This document shows, one piece after another, positions 8,335 through 16,883 of a DNA stretch of 64,000 nt. The translations under genes were made by a program, and so were the position numbers. This DNA comes from Truepera sp. bin119 (lineage in GTDB: Bacteria; Deinococcota; Deinococci; Deinococcales; Trueperaceae). Position 1 is the stretch's first letter; every line of letters begins with the position of its first letter. Under the pieces are notes generated by a model. It made no database searches. It had not been told where the DNA came from and worked only from the letters and a program-made list of their open reading frames with translations. The stretch spans positions 62,001-126,000 of the forward strand of contig MPNL01000004.1 in the NCBI GenBank assembly GCA_002239005.1, written 5' to 3'.

Positions 8335-8988
8335 TTAAGCGGGGGCTTGGACCAGCTCCTTGAGCTTCAGCAAGGCCGCTTCGGCCCGCTCGCGAACCCC
8401 ATCGTCCTGCGACCGTCCAGCCATCATCAGGTGCATGTTCAGGTGCTGGTCGACATCCCCGAAGATCGAGTTGAGGACCTCGACCTCCTCGCGACTCCGC
8501 AGACTGGCATCGTCGCGGAACATCGTAGTGTAGACGTACTCGAACTGGCGGTCGCTCATGATACCGGTCAGGTACTGCTCGAGCACCTGCAAGTAGGGGG
8601 AGAGGTCGCTCCGACTCGCACCGTTGCCGCCGACCACCTCGCCGCTGGAGGGCACCAGGTCGAATCCGGCGTTGAGCACCTCTGGCGTGATATTCCAGTT
8701 GTCCACGTCGAAGACCGCCCCGCCGTCCCGAAAGAGGATCACCTGGGGGCTCTCGTGTCGGATGCCCGTCAGCTCCGTCACCAGGTTGCTGGCGGCACGC
8801 CACTCGATCACTCGGATGATGCCGACCATCAGATCCTCGCGGGCCTCGAGCTTCTCCTGGAGGAAGCCGAAACCCTGCATGGTCTTGTGGCAGGCGCCAG
8901 CCTTGAAGATGACGTTGGTCGGGTGGGAGGTCAGGAAGGCCTCAACCTCTTCGGGGGTGCTCAGGTTTACCACTCTGTCTCTTAGCAT
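8335..8988 (-). CDS. Bacilliredoxin (YtxJ/BrxC-like) with C-terminal extension
   Basis: Residues 1-110 match the monothiol bacilliredoxin YtxJ: VIFKAGACHKTM holds a single redox Cys, with VIEWRAASNLVTELTGIRHESPQVILF and a thioredoxin-like ending. Such proteins remove bacillithiol from oxidised proteins. About 100 further residues form a helical domain (YLQVLEQYLTGIMSDRQFEYVY) not found in the usual 110-aa family members. ATG 8988 is used because GAAGGAG lies 5 bases upstream; TACAAT further upstream is a possible -10 box. It implies that the host makes bacillithiol, as Deinococcus does. Confidence 0.75.
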   Translation of the reverse strand: MLRDRVVNLSTPEEVEAFLTSHPTNVIFKAGACHKTMQGFGFLQEKLEAREDLMVGIIRVIEWRAASNLVTELTGIRHESPQVILFRDGGAVFDVDNWNITPEVLNAGFDLVPSSGEVVGGNGASRSDLSPYLQVLEQYLTGIMSDRQFEYVYTTMFRDDASLRSREEVEVLNSIFGDVDQHLNMHLMMAGRSQDDGVRERAEAALLKLKELVQAPA

Positions 8989-9080
8989 ACCCACTCCTTC
9001 AAACGAGCCTTGAGTAAACTATTGTAGACCCTGGCCACCCCGGAGATAGTATTTCGCACACCCGGCACGAGCAACGCCCG

Positions 9081-9704
9081 CTAATCCAGCGTGACGAACC
9101 CCACCGGGGTCTCCAGCGTCGCGCGTAGCTGCGGCTCCGGTGCCGCGACCACCACCACGTCAACCTTGAGCTTGGCGTAAAGGTCGGCGAGGGCACCTTG
9201 CTCCGGGTACCCGACCTCGAATCCCTTAAGGGCACACCCCCCCGGCGCGTCCACCGACGGGTGTTCGCTCTCCAGCCAGTCGATGAAGAAGGGGAGCGAA
9301 TCGCCGTAGGGGTGGCCGCCGAGCCTCAGAACCTCCCAAGCGAGGCGGCGCCGATCCGGCCGCAGCCGCGACATCGCGACCGGCCCTGGGGTAAGCAGGC
9401 CGGCCGCCTCGACCTGCAGGGCCAGGCGCGGCAGGTCGCTGGCTCGCAAAGCGAAGGTCAGCAACGTCGGCACCGCCAGCGCGGCGAGACTTTCCCCGCG
9501 AGTGCCTCCGAGATCCTGCAGTGGATCTGGGGCTATCACCTCGAGGTAGACCCCAGCACCGAGCGAGAGCAGAGCGTTCCGAGTACCGAAGCCGGGGTGC
9601 TCTCCGCCCGGCACGGGCTCCACACCGACGAGCTGCGCCAGGTGCGCCACCCCCTCATCGAGATCGGGCACACCCCACAGGAGGTGATCGAGCGCAAAGG
9701 TCAT
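9081..9704 (-). CDS. Glyoxalase-like (VOC superfamily) protein
   Basis: The 207-aa protein begins MTFALDHLLWGVPDLDEGVAHL and continues GTRNALLSLGAGVYLEVIAPDP, the first beta-alpha-beta-beta-beta module of the VOC fold, followed by a degenerate second module. This matches the 'glyoxalase-like domain' family of unknown function. His7 and Glu in YLEVI could bind a metal. The ATG lies 6 bases behind a TAGAGT box (9711-9716), so the mRNA is probably leaderless. Substrate unknown. Confidence 0.75.
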   Translation of the reverse strand: MTFALDHLLWGVPDLDEGVAHLAQLVGVEPVPGGEHPGFGTRNALLSLGAGVYLEVIAPDPLQDLGGTRGESLAALAVPTLLTFALRASDLPRLALQVEAAGLLTPGPVAMSRLRPDRRRLAWEVLRLGGHPYGDSLPFFIDWLESEHPSVDAPGGCALKGFEVGYPEQGALADLYAKLKVDVVVVAAPEPQLRATLETPVGFVTLD

Positions 9705-9710
9705 GGCTGC

Positions 9711-9716
9711 ACTCTA
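9711..9716 (-). promoter_or_regulatory. Leaderless -10 box (TAGAGT) of the VOC gene
   Basis: TAGAGT is followed by 6 bases and then the ATG at 9704. TTCACC at complement 9734-9739, 17 bases upstream, is a fair -35. There is no room for a 5' leader. Confidence 0.55.
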
Positions 9717-9805
9717 CTCCGGTCCGCCCGGGTGGTGAACACCTTCAAGGCTGGAATCGACCCGACAAGATGGTGTTTCTGTCGCCCCGGACACGAGCTT
9801 TCCGG

Positions 9806-9835
9806 TTGACCCTGTTCCTACGTGCCTGCTAGACT
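9806..9835 (+). promoter_or_regulatory. Promoter of tRNA-Ser (TTGACC-18-TAGACT)
   Basis: A good -35 (TTGACC, 9806-9811) and -10 (TAGACT, 9830-9835) are 18 bases apart and lie 20 bases before the tRNA. Confidence 0.65.
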
Positions 9836-9854
9836 CCAGAGGGTCTGGATGCCC

Positions 9855-9946
9855 GGAGAGGTGTCCGAGTGGTTTAAGGAGCACGCCTGGAAAGCGTGTA
9901 GGTGGTCAACGCTGCCTCGCGGGTTCGAATCCCGCTCTCTCCGCCA
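9855..9946 (+). tRNA. tRNA-Ser (GGA)
   Basis: The sequence folds as a class II tRNA of 92 nt including an encoded CCA. The acceptor stem pairs GGAGAGG with TCTCTCC, the anticodon stem is CACGC/GCGTG around CTGGAAA (anticodon GGA), a long variable arm follows, and the T arm has GGTTCGAATCC. It is transcribed alone. A mobile-element remnant begins 39 bases downstream. Confidence 0.95.
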
Positions 9947-10051
9947 ACTCCGGTTATCAGATTGCGTGGGTGACGGTGATCCCAGGTCGTAACGTGAGAT
10001 TATCTCTGCTCCCCGAAGGGGAGAGGCCAGTCCTGGTGCATCCTGCACCAT

Positions 10052-10281
10052 GTGAAAAATACAGACCGACCTCCAATGGCAAGTCTAGCCTGTGTCAATC
10101 ATGAGTGCCCCAGTTACGGCCGGGCAGGACAAGGGAACCTCAAGGAAGGACGGGTTCGCTGGACCCGTAAGACCTACGGACCGGACCAGATCCGTCATCT
10201 ACGCTGCCTGAGTTGCCAGAGCGAGTTCAGCGAACGTAAGAATACTCCTTTGTGGAACAGCAAGATCGGTGAGGGCAAGAC
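10052..10281 (+). pseudogene. IS1-like transposase, N-terminal fragment
   Basis: The frame begins MKNTDRPPMASLACVNHECP and carries the zinc-binding CVNHECPSYG ... CLSCQSEFSERKNTPLW module, nearly identical to the copy at 55661. Similarity ends around residue 77, after which the open frame is unrelated sequence. Relative to the other copy it has extra codons (around EGRVRW, 10146-10167) made by a short hairpin insertion. Non-functional. Confidence 0.75.
10146..10167 (+). repeat. Short hairpin element, in frame in the transposase remnant
   Basis: AAGGACGGGTTCGCTGGACC begins this self-complementary stretch. The homologous transposase at 55661 lacks it, so it is an insertion that keeps the frame. 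Confidence 0.6.
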
Positions 10282-10320
10282 CATTCCGTCCTTCCGATCG
10301 GATTTGGAGTGTTCGGGAGT

Positions 10321-10347
10321 TGCAAGGACGGATTCGCTGGATTCGCT
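10321..10347 (+). repeat. Short hairpin element, TTCGCTGGAT type
   Basis: It contains AAGGACGGATTCGCTGGAT, identical to the reverse complement of the elements at 55883 and 56003. It lies inside the deleted IS. Confidence 0.65.
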
Positions 10348-10726
10348 CACCTACTTATCCGTGTGGGGGGCAGAGATGATCTCACGTCACTACCGGATCG
10401 GGCGAGACGCGACCTATCTGTGCCTGTTCATTCACCAGCGAGCGCGTGTGAAACCTTGGCAGCACATCGGGGCTCTCCACTCGAAGAGCTCGAGTACCAC
10501 CGGATCCCACCTCGGCGGGTGCTTCTACGTGAAGCGAAGGCCAGCTCACCGGGCCCGGCCTAGAAGCCACGTCGCAGTGCCTGAGCAGTGGTCCCACAAT
10601 AGCTGTCGGGTATCTCGACCGTGGCACTCAACAGCTCGTCTGAGAGCTAGCACGAAATGTGGTCGCTGGAGGAGGGCGCAGGGAATCCCGAGTTGGAGAG
10701 GTACATCGCCCTCAAATGGCGATGAT

Positions 10727-11341
10727 TCAGACCACGAGCCGACGCCGAAGTGCCTCTTTAATCTTCATCCCCTGGATTCTCGCAAGGGCTGGCGGAATCG
10801 CTTCCCCAACGAACCGGGCGTTCGGATGCTTACCCCGGTTCATCGCAAGCTTGTAGGTGGCGGGAAATGTCTGAAGGAGTGCAGCCTCCCTTAGCGTGAT
10901 CGACCGGTCCTCAGTCGGGTGCAAGAAGCGCCCCTTGGATGGATTGACCGAACCACTGGTAATCGTTGGAGCCGGATCATCCCAAGCCATTCGGCCAAAG
11001 ACATCCTTGAAACCGTCGACTCTGCGATGGCACTCGAGCTGGTTGGCTTCCCCGAGAGCCATCCGGCTTCCCCCGTCTCGGGGAATGCAACGTATCAGTT
11101 TGCGGACCTTTGGTGAGCGTGATTCACCGTGATCGTGGGCCGGGTCCCCGCTTTGACCAGCGACAGGGAGATCGCCGATGGCCATGCGAACGCTTAAGCT
11201 CTCCCCGGTTGCCTGGGGTAGGTGGATTCTGAATCCCCGGCCCGCCATGAGGATGAGCCTTCGGCGCCTCTGTGGAACGCTGAAGGCACCTAGCGGATTG
11301 CGGGCCTGCCGCCACACTCCGGCAATAAGGACAGGTTCTAA
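10727..11341 (-). pseudogene. C5-cytosine DNA methyltransferase, C-terminal remnant
   Basis: Reading on the minus strand, motif VIII (SVPQRRRRLILMAG), a target-recognition region, then WDDPAPTITSG (motif IX) and FVGEAIPPALARIQG (motif X) are present. The N-terminal S-adenosylmethionine site and the PCQ catalytic loop are missing; upstream of about 11341 the frame is unrelated. It is a truncated, inactive remnant of a restriction-modification or solitary methylase. It lies next to the deleted IS, in the stretch 10395-11531 that otherwise shows no gene. Confidence 0.75.
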
Positions 11342-11531
11342 GGACATGCGCTCCTCCTGACGGGACCTGGGGATCATCTGAGGGTCACAACCTAGGCCAC
11401 CGACCCGTGCCGCGCGAACGACAGCTGCGGGATTCTGGCGGCGAGGTCGGGTGGTATCATAACGGACCATCAGGAGCCAGCGCTCCGGTCGGTCCAGAGC
11501 GGAGCAGCGGGTTCCGCCTAGGGGGTAAGCC

Positions 11532-12635
11532 GTGGAAATCCGACGCATCTCGGCCTTCAGGGTCGCTCTGCCCCTGCACGAAGGCAGCTACAACTGGTCC
11601 GGCGGAAAATCGGTCGCTATCTTCGACAGCACCATCGTGCAGGTCGAGACCGGTACGGGGGTTGTCGGGCACGGGGAGGTCTGTCCGCTCGGACCGTTCT
11701 ACCTTCCAGCGTACGGCGCCGGGGTGCGCGCCGGCATCGAAGAACTCGGCCCTCACTTAATCGGTCTGGATCCCACCCAGCTAGAGAAGCTGAACCGCCA
11801 TATGGACGCCGCACTGAAGGGACATCCGTATGTCAAGTCGGGCATCGATATGGCCTGCTGGGACATCTTGGGTCAAGTGACGGGGCAGCCGATCAGTATC
11901 CTGCTGGGGGGGCGCTACGGCGCTGATTTCCCGCTCTACCGCGCCATCTCCCAGGAGTCGCCGGAGGCGATGGCGGCGAAGGTGGCCGGCTACCGAGAGG
12001 AGGGCTACCGACGCTTCCAGCTCAAGGTGGGCGGCGACCCCGACACCGATATCGACCGGATAAGCGCCGTTACGGCCGTCCTCGAGCCCGGCGACAAGCT
12101 CATCGCCGACGCCAACACCGGCTGGCTAATGCACGAGGCGGCGCGCGTCGCTCGTGCCGTAGCCGGACTCGACATCTACCTCGAACAGCCCTGCCTGAGC
12201 TACGAGGAGTGCCTGTCGATCCGCAGGCGCACCAGCCACCCCTTCGTCCTCGACGAGACGATCGACGGAATTCCCGTCCTGCTCCGGGCCCACGCCGACG
12301 CCGCTGCCGATGTAGTGAACATCAAGATCAGCAAATTCGGTGGCCTCACCAGGGCTCGCCAGGCCCGCGACCTGTGCGTGGCGCTGGGGATCGGCGTGAC
12401 CATTGAGGATAGCTGGGGGAGCGATATCACCACGGCGGCCATCGCCCACCTGGCTCACAGCACGCCCCCGGATCTCCTGTTCACCGCCACCGACTTCAAC
12501 AGCTACACCCCCTTAAGCACGGCCGAGGGTGCTCCCCAGAGGCAGCAGGGCCGACTAGCGGCATCGGCCGCGCCCGGCCTGGGTGTAGCCCCGCGTTGGG
12601 AAGTCCTGGGGGAGCCGGTGCTCGAGATCGTCTGA
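11532..12635 (+). CDS. Enolase-superfamily enzyme (mandelate racemase subgroup; hydroxyproline dehydratase-like)
   Basis: The 367-aa protein has a capping domain (1-120) and a TIM barrel with catalytic residues in place: K165 (FQLKVGG), metal ligands D193 (IADANTGW), E218 (LEQP) and D241 (VLDET), and K265 (NIKISKFGG). The first Lys of the usual KxK is Gln. The pattern is closest to cis-3-hydroxyproline dehydratases and related racemases. It is a cytosolic Mg-dependent enzyme acting next to a carboxylate; the exact substrate is an inference. The nearest upstream sequence is the dead methylase remnant. Confidence 0.8.
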   Translation: MEIRRISAFRVALPLHEGSYNWSGGKSVAIFDSTIVQVETGTGVVGHGEVCPLGPFYLPAYGAGVRAGIEELGPHLIGLDPTQLEKLNRHMDAALKGHPYVKSGIDMACWDILGQVTGQPISILLGGRYGADFPLYRAISQESPEAMAAKVAGYREEGYRRFQLKVGGDPDTDIDRISAVTAVLEPGDKLIADANTGWLMHEAARVARAVAGLDIYLEQPCLSYEECLSIRRRTSHPFVLDETIDGIPVLLRAHADAAADVVNIKISKFGGLTRARQARDLCVALGIGVTIEDSWGSDITTAAIAHLAHSTPPDLLFTATDFNSYTPLSTAEGAPQRQQGRLAASAAPGLGVAPRWEVLGEPVLEIV

Positions 12636-12875
12636 GCCATAGCGGAGCAGGGGAACGCGTCGCTCGCTCTTCCTCGGTCGCGGCAGGGTGACGCAGCCTC
12701 TGCAACTCTTGGGGGGCGTCGTAGCTGCCCTTAAAGCTCGAGCCGTAGCTTCGGGGGTGGGTCGGCCCGCCCCAGTACGACCCGGACCCCTTTTGATGAC
12801 CGGTCACCGCCTCCTGCTCGATAAGAGATTTCATGAGAGCCGCAGCGGGCGGCTAGAATGGCCCGGGAGGTCGAC

Positions 12876-13343
12876 ATGACCGAGACACACAGGGTGAGAG
12901 ATTTTCAGGAGATGCTCGAAGTCGCCCTCGAAGAGGCCCGAATCGGCCTAGCGGAGGGTGGGGTGCCCATCGGAGCAGCCCTCTTCCACCGGGACGGTCG
13001 GCTCCTCGGCCGCGGCCACAACCGCAGGGTACAAGAGGGGGATCCCTCCATACATGCCGAGACCGACGCGTTTCGCAAGGCGGGCCGGCAGCGGGACTAC
13101 CGTGACACGGTGATGGTGACCACCCTCGCGCCCTGCTGGTACTGCAGCGGCCTTATCCGCCAGTTCGGCATAGGCGCTGTGGTGGTGGGCCAGACAGGGG
13201 ATTTCCAGGAAGGTCTCGACTGGCTGCGCGAGCTGGGAGTCGAGGTGTTCGAACTCGCTTCGGAAGCGTGTGAGGAGCTGCTCGCAGAGTTTGTCGAGGC
13301 GGATCCTCACCTATGGAACGAGGATATCGGGGAGCTGGACTGA
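12876..13343 (+). CDS. Cytosine/nucleoside deaminase-family protein
   Basis: The 155-aa protein has the zinc deaminase signatures HAETDAF and APCWYCSG, plus GGVPIGAAL near the start, as in yeast-type cytosine deaminase and guanine deaminase. It is expected to deaminate a free base or nucleoside for salvage. ATG 12876 is preferred over 12858 because CGGGAGG stands 7 bases upstream; TAGAAT at 12854-12859 looks like the -10 box. Its stop overlaps the PPK2 start (TGATG). Confidence 0.8.
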   Translation: MTETHRVRDFQEMLEVALEEARIGLAEGGVPIGAALFHRDGRLLGRGHNRRVQEGDPSIHAETDAFRKAGRQRDYRDTVMVTTLAPCWYCSGLIRQFGIGAVVVGQTGDFQEGLDWLRELGVEVFELASEACEELLAEFVEADPHLWNEDIGELD

Positions 13344-14170
13344 TGGAGATCCCGCTGGGGCGCTACCGGCGCGCCCCCGGGAGCGACACCGATCTGGTCA
13401 GCATCGACCCGGCTGAGACCGGGCCCTTCCCCCCCAACGGGGAGGGCCGCAAGGCGGCACGAAAACTCCTCAAGCGGCAGCGCGACCGGCTCGAGGCCCT
13501 CCAGCGCCTCCTCTACGCCGATGGCAGCCAGGCGCTGCTGGCGGTCTTCCAGGCGATGGACGCAGGCGGCAAGGATGGTACCATCCGCAGGGTGATGACG
13601 GGCATGAATCCCCAAGGGGTCCGGGTCACAAGTTTCAAAGCGCCTACCGAGGAGGAGTTGGCCCACGATTTTCTCTGGCGCATCAACCGAGCCCTCCCCC
13701 GCAAAGGCATGATCGGCGTGTTCAACCGCTCCCACTACGAGGACGTCCTCGTGGTTCGGGTCAAAGGGCTGGTGCCGGAGCCGATCTGGAGGAGGCGCTA
13801 CGACCAGATCGACGCCTTCGAGCGTAGACTCGTCGAGACCGGAACGGCGGTTGCGAAGTTCTATCTTCACATCAGCAAGGAGGAGCAGCGGGAACGACTC
13901 CAGGCCCGCTTAGATGATCCCGAGAAGCACTGGAAGTTCGATCCCGCCGATCTCAAGGAGCGTTCCCGCTGGAACGACTACCTGGCCGCCTATCAGGACG
14001 CCATGGCCCGCTGCAACAGCGAGTTCGCCCCCTGGTACGTGGTTCCCGCCAACCATAAATGGTACCGGAACGTCGTTATCGCCCAGGTGCTAATCGACAC
14101 CCTAGAGGGGATGGGGCTCAACTACCCGGATCCCGACTTCGACCCGGCTGCTGTCTGTATCGACGGCTGA
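13343..14170 (+). CDS. ppk2: Polyphosphate kinase 2 family protein
   Basis: The 275-aa protein carries the PPK2 Walker A motif (MDAGGKDGT, residues 72-80), the Walker B motif (FNRSHYEDV) and the lid arginines (RRRYDQI ... RSRWNDYLAAY). These enzymes move phosphate between polyphosphate and nucleotides, often making ADP or ATP from AMP. It starts within the stop of the deaminase gene (TGATG), so the two are coupled. That pairing suggests a nucleotide-salvage role. Confidence 0.9.
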   Translation: MEIPLGRYRRAPGSDTDLVSIDPAETGPFPPNGEGRKAARKLLKRQRDRLEALQRLLYADGSQALLAVFQAMDAGGKDGTIRRVMTGMNPQGVRVTSFKAPTEEELAHDFLWRINRALPRKGMIGVFNRSHYEDVLVVRVKGLVPEPIWRRRYDQIDAFERRLVETGTAVAKFYLHISKEEQRERLQARLDDPEKHWKFDPADLKERSRWNDYLAAYQDAMARCNSEFAPWYVVPANHKWYRNVVIAQVLIDTLEGMGLNYPDPDFDPAAVCIDG

Positions 14171-14451
14171 CCCCAGGCGGAGTCGGCCGAACCCTCTTAA
14201 TCCGCACCTTGGATAGCGGTGCTCGGGAACATCGGTATGGCCTGCAGGATCTATCCATAGCGAAGGGATCGTGTCGGAGTTCGCGTTCGGGCAGCCAGCC
14301 TATAGTCGGGTGTGGGTTGTCGACTCTGGACGCGAGTAGCGCCTCGAAGCGATTAGCGAACACTCCGAATGAAGGCGAAGATGACGGTCCGAGGCTTAGA
14401 GCAGGCTATCCGCGCTTGCTGATCGAGCAGTCAGATTCTGCGCGTAGCGTA

Positions 14452-14457
14452 TATGCT
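14452..14457 (+). promoter_or_regulatory. Leaderless -10 box (TATGCT) of the HAD phosphatase gene
   Basis: TATGCT is followed by 6 bases (GGCCGG) and the GTG start at 14464. It fixes the start inside a longer open frame. Confidence 0.55.
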
Positions 14458-14463
14458 GGCCGG

Positions 14464-15087
14464 GTGCACGCGATCGTCTTCGACCTCGACGGTACCCTCG
14501 TCGACTCTCTAACCGATATCGTCAACAGCTTCCTGAGCGCTTTCGAGTCGCTTGGCCTGCCCGCGCCACCCGCAGCTGAGATCCGGGAGGAGATGGGTAA
14601 GCCCCTCTTCGACATGTATAGCCGCTTCGCCCCTGCCTCGCGGATCGATGCGCTTATCAGGACCTACCGCGAGCACTATCCCCAACACTTCCTGGACAAC
14701 TCGAAGCCGTTCCCCGGAGTGCTCGAGCTGCTCACGAGGTTGCGGGCCCGGGGCTACCGGCTCGGGGTGGCCACCACCAAGCGCTCTTCCTCGGCGCTCG
14801 CCTTCGCCTCCGCGCTGGGGATCGACGCCTATCTCGATCACATCCAGGGCACCGACGACTTCCCCCATAAGCCCGCCCCCGATGTAATCTTCCGTGCCCT
14901 TGACGCCCTTGGGGCGGAGGGAGTATGGATGGTGGGCGACTCATCCACCGACATCGAGGCGGGAAGGGCTGCCGGTTTGAAGACCTACGCCGTGACCTGG
15001 GGTACCCACGACGCCGAGCGGTTGGGTCGGGCAGAGCCCGATGTTCTGGAACCGAACTTAGCGGCGCTGCTGAGACTGGTTCCCTGA
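14464..15087 (+). CDS. HAD-superfamily phosphatase (phosphoglycolate phosphatase-like)
   Basis: The 207-aa protein has HAD motif I (VFDLDGTLVDS, nucleophile Asp), motif II (ATTKR), motif III Lys (HKPAPDV) and motif IV (GDSSTDIEAGRAAG), with an alpha-helical cap (residues 15-80) like Gph and PpaX. It dephosphorylates small phosphorylated metabolites. GTG 14464 is taken as the start because motif I must be close to the N-terminus and a -10 box sits 6 bases before it. Confidence 0.85.
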   Translation: MHAIVFDLDGTLVDSLTDIVNSFLSAFESLGLPAPPAAEIREEMGKPLFDMYSRFAPASRIDALIRTYREHYPQHFLDNSKPFPGVLELLTRLRARGYRLGVATTKRSSSALAFASALGIDAYLDHIQGTDDFPHKPAPDVIFRALDALGAEGVWMVGDSSTDIEAGRAAGLKTYAVTWGTHDAERLGRAEPDVLEPNLAALLRLVP

Positions 15088-15265
15088 ACGGTACTTGCAG
15101 CGCACTCGGGAGCTGCCGGATCTCGCAGAGGTGGAGAAAGACGGGGTGAGTTGGTTGTAGGAGGCTTCGTCCTTCTTCTTAAGATTCTGGAGAGAGGAGA
15201 CGCACTCCTCTCTCACCAGGCCCCCTGTCGTTGCCGGAGAAGGTTGCTCAGCGGATAGCGGGGCG

Positions 15266-15271
15266 CATAAT
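15266..15271 (+). promoter_or_regulatory. Leaderless -10 box (CATAAT) of the LOG gene
   Basis: CATAAT precedes ATG 15279 by 7 bases; TTGCTC at 15244-15249 is a weak -35 with 16-base spacing. Confidence 0.45.
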
Positions 15272-15278
15272 TGAGGGC

Positions 15279-15965
15279 ATGGAGAATCTCGAGAAGCAGT
15301 ACGTCATCGACGCTTTAGCGGCGGATAGCTGGCGCATGTTCCGCATCATGGGCGAACTAGTGCAGGGCTTCGAGGAGATGAGCGATGTTGGTAAGGCGGT
15401 TACCATCTTCGGGTCGGCCCGGCTCGGGGAGGATAGCGAGGTCTACCAGAAGGCGGTCCAACTCGCCCGCGATCTCGCCGGCTGCGGGTACACTATCATC
15501 ACCGGGGGTGGGCCGGGGATTATGGAGGCGGGGAACCGGGGGGCCTTTGAGACGGAGAGTCGCTCGGTCGGCCTGAATATCACGCTGCCCCACGAGCAGG
15601 GCCCGAACGGTTATCAGACCGACAGCCTCAACTTCAAGTACTTCTTCACCCGTAAGGTGATGCTGGTCAAATACTCGACGGCCTTCGTAGTCTTCCCGGG
15701 GGGGTTCGGGACTATCGACGAACTGTTCGAGGCGCTGACCCTTATCCAGACGAGGAAGATCAAGCCGTTCCCGGTCTACCTGATCGGTGTGGAGTTCTGG
15801 CGCGGACTGCTCCAGTGGCTCCAGGGAACGCTCCTCCGGATGGGGGTCATCTCAGAGGAAGATATGCACCTGTTTAAGGTTGTCGATAATATCTCTACCG
15901 TTCCGGATGAGATCGACCTCTACTACCAGACGGAAAATCATGGGGGTTTCAATCTGCCGTGGTGA
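15279..15965 (+). CDS. LOG-family protein (lysine decarboxylase-like fold)
   Basis: The 228-aa protein carries GGGPGIMEAGNRGA and PGGFGTIDELFEALTLIQT, the two signatures of the LOG family. Plant and some bacterial members are cytokinin riboside 5'-monophosphate phosphoribohydrolases; most bacterial members cleave nucleotide monophosphates or are uncharacterised. 'Lysine decarboxylase' is an old misnomer. ATG 15279 gives a normal-length protein and follows a -10 box directly. 15966-16208 downstream holds no gene that I can see. Confidence 0.85.
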   Translation: MENLEKQYVIDALAADSWRMFRIMGELVQGFEEMSDVGKAVTIFGSARLGEDSEVYQKAVQLARDLAGCGYTIITGGGPGIMEAGNRGAFETESRSVGLNITLPHEQGPNGYQTDSLNFKYFFTRKVMLVKYSTAFVVFPGGFGTIDELFEALTLIQTRKIKPFPVYLIGVEFWRGLLQWLQGTLLRMGVISEEDMHLFKVVDNISTVPDEIDLYYQTENHGGFNLPW

Positions 15966-16208
15966 AGCGAGGCTTGAGGAGCCCCTTGAGCGCCGCCCGG
16001 ACCCTGCCCTCGCTCAGCTCGAGCGCTGGGCAACCCCCTCAGTTAGCGGCAGCCCTGGCACTCTACGCCGTGGCCAGGGAGCGTGGCTCGGTCGTGATCG
16101 GAGTGAGCGGAGGCCGCCTCCAGCCAGCCGCTAAGTTCGGCAACTCCTCCTCACCCCGGTTGCCGTTGCGACCCGGGTAGCGACCCCAGCCAGCGCCCGC
16201 ATCCAGGC

Positions 16209-16273
16209 CTTATCAGATAAGCGCTAAAGAATACAAATAGATATGAAGTCAGCAATATTAAGACTTATTCTTT
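16209..16273 (+). promoter_or_regulatory. AT-rich region with inverted repeats upstream of hsp20
   Basis: CTTATCAGATAAG (16209-16221) is a perfect palindrome, and AAAGAATA (16226-16233) pairs with TATTCTTT (16266-16273). They lie just ahead of the -35 box in an AT-rich patch that stands out from its surroundings. They could be a regulator site or an UP-like element. It is not a CIRCE element. Confidence 0.4.
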
Positions 16274-16280
16274 AAAAGAC

Positions 16281-16309
16281 TTGACAATACTACGCTCATA
16301 TCTTATGCT
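16281..16309 (+). promoter_or_regulatory. Sigma-70 promoter of hsp20 (TTGACA-17-TATGCT)
   Basis: A consensus -35 (16281-16286), exactly 17 bases, and TATGCT (16304-16309). It is the best-formed promoter in the window. Confidence 0.8.
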
Positions 16310-16390
16310 ATCACCAGTCGCGAGGCGATCAGAAGAGGGTCGACCCTGCCATCGTCCTCGTAGATTGTGAAAGCCTTAAGGAGGTTTGCC

Positions 16391-16828
16391 ATGACTGCCA
16401 TTCACGTGAGGCGTGCTCAACCGTCCCGGACTTGGGGACTTGTCCCCGACTTGGCCTCCGAAGTCGGCCGCTTCTTCGACATCGCCGCTCCCTTCTCTAC
16501 CAGCGATGCTGCCTCTGCAGATCTCTACGAGACCGACGAGGCACTGGTGTTGGAGATGACCCTCCCCGGTCTCACGGGAGAAGACCTTGACATCAGCGTG
16601 GAAGGTCGCCAACTGACTATCAAGGCGAGTCTGCCTGAAATCGATGGAGAGGGGCGTCGCTACTGGTTCAGGGGCATCGTCCGCGGAGAGATTAGCCGTA
16701 GCATCACGCTTCCGTCGACGATCGACGTGGACGCTATCAGCGCCCGTGTCGAGAACGGGGTGCTCCGCATGGCCATGCCGAAGGCCCTTGAGGCCAAGGC
16801 CAGGAAGATCGCTATCAGCAACGACTGA
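16391..16828 (+). CDS. hsp20: Small heat-shock protein, Hsp20/alpha-crystallin family
   Basis: The 145-aa protein has the alpha-crystallin domain (residues about 40-140): DLYETDEALVLEMTLPGLTGEDLDI near its start and VENGVLRMAMPKA near its end, the usual GVL signature. It is an ATP-independent chaperone that holds unfolding proteins. ATG 16391 follows AAGGAGG (16377-16383). A near-consensus promoter and AT-rich inverted repeats lie upstream and a strong hairpin follows, so it is a single-gene unit. Confidence 0.9.
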   Translation: MTAIHVRRAQPSRTWGLVPDLASEVGRFFDIAAPFSTSDAASADLYETDEALVLEMTLPGLTGEDLDISVEGRQLTIKASLPEIDGEGRRYWFRGIVRGEISRSITLPSTIDVDAISARVENGVLRMAMPKALEAKARKIAISND

Positions 16829-16842
16829 CCCGATCTCCTATC

Positions 16843-16876
16843 CCCCATCCTGCTGGGCGAGCCCAGCAGGATGGGG
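16843..16876. terminator. Strong hairpin between hsp20 and the convergent M23 gene
   Basis: A perfect 16-bp stem (CCCCATCCTGCTGGGC, loop GA, then its complement) lies between two converging genes, 14 bases after hsp20 and 7 before the M23 stop. There is no T tract, but the position fits a bidirectional terminator. Confidence 0.7.
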
Positions 16877-16883
16877 ACTCGGA

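Larger units (their letters stand above)
9985..10394 (+). mobile_element. Internally deleted IS element with 24-bp inverted ends
   Basis: The left end (9985-10008) and the reverse complement of the right end (10371-10394) match at 21 of 24 positions; both contain ACGTGAGAT(T/C)ATCTCTG. A CCCC/GGGG hairpin follows the left end. Inside is the start of a transposase gene that is 80% or more like the one at 55661; the rest has been deleted. It is a non-autonomous derivative of the IS seen again at 55594 and as a solo end at 36755. I see no clear target duplication. Confidence 0.75.

Noticed and set aside
10283-10894. Continuation of the first transposase frame to 280 aa
   Set aside because: After residue 77 it has no similarity to the intact copy and crosses the right terminal repeat of the element; it is read-through.
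12496-12834. Minus-strand frame of 112 aa with fair codon bias near its start
   Set aside because: It overlaps the 3' end of the enolase-superfamily gene by 140 bases, lacks a ribosome-binding site and has no family resemblance.
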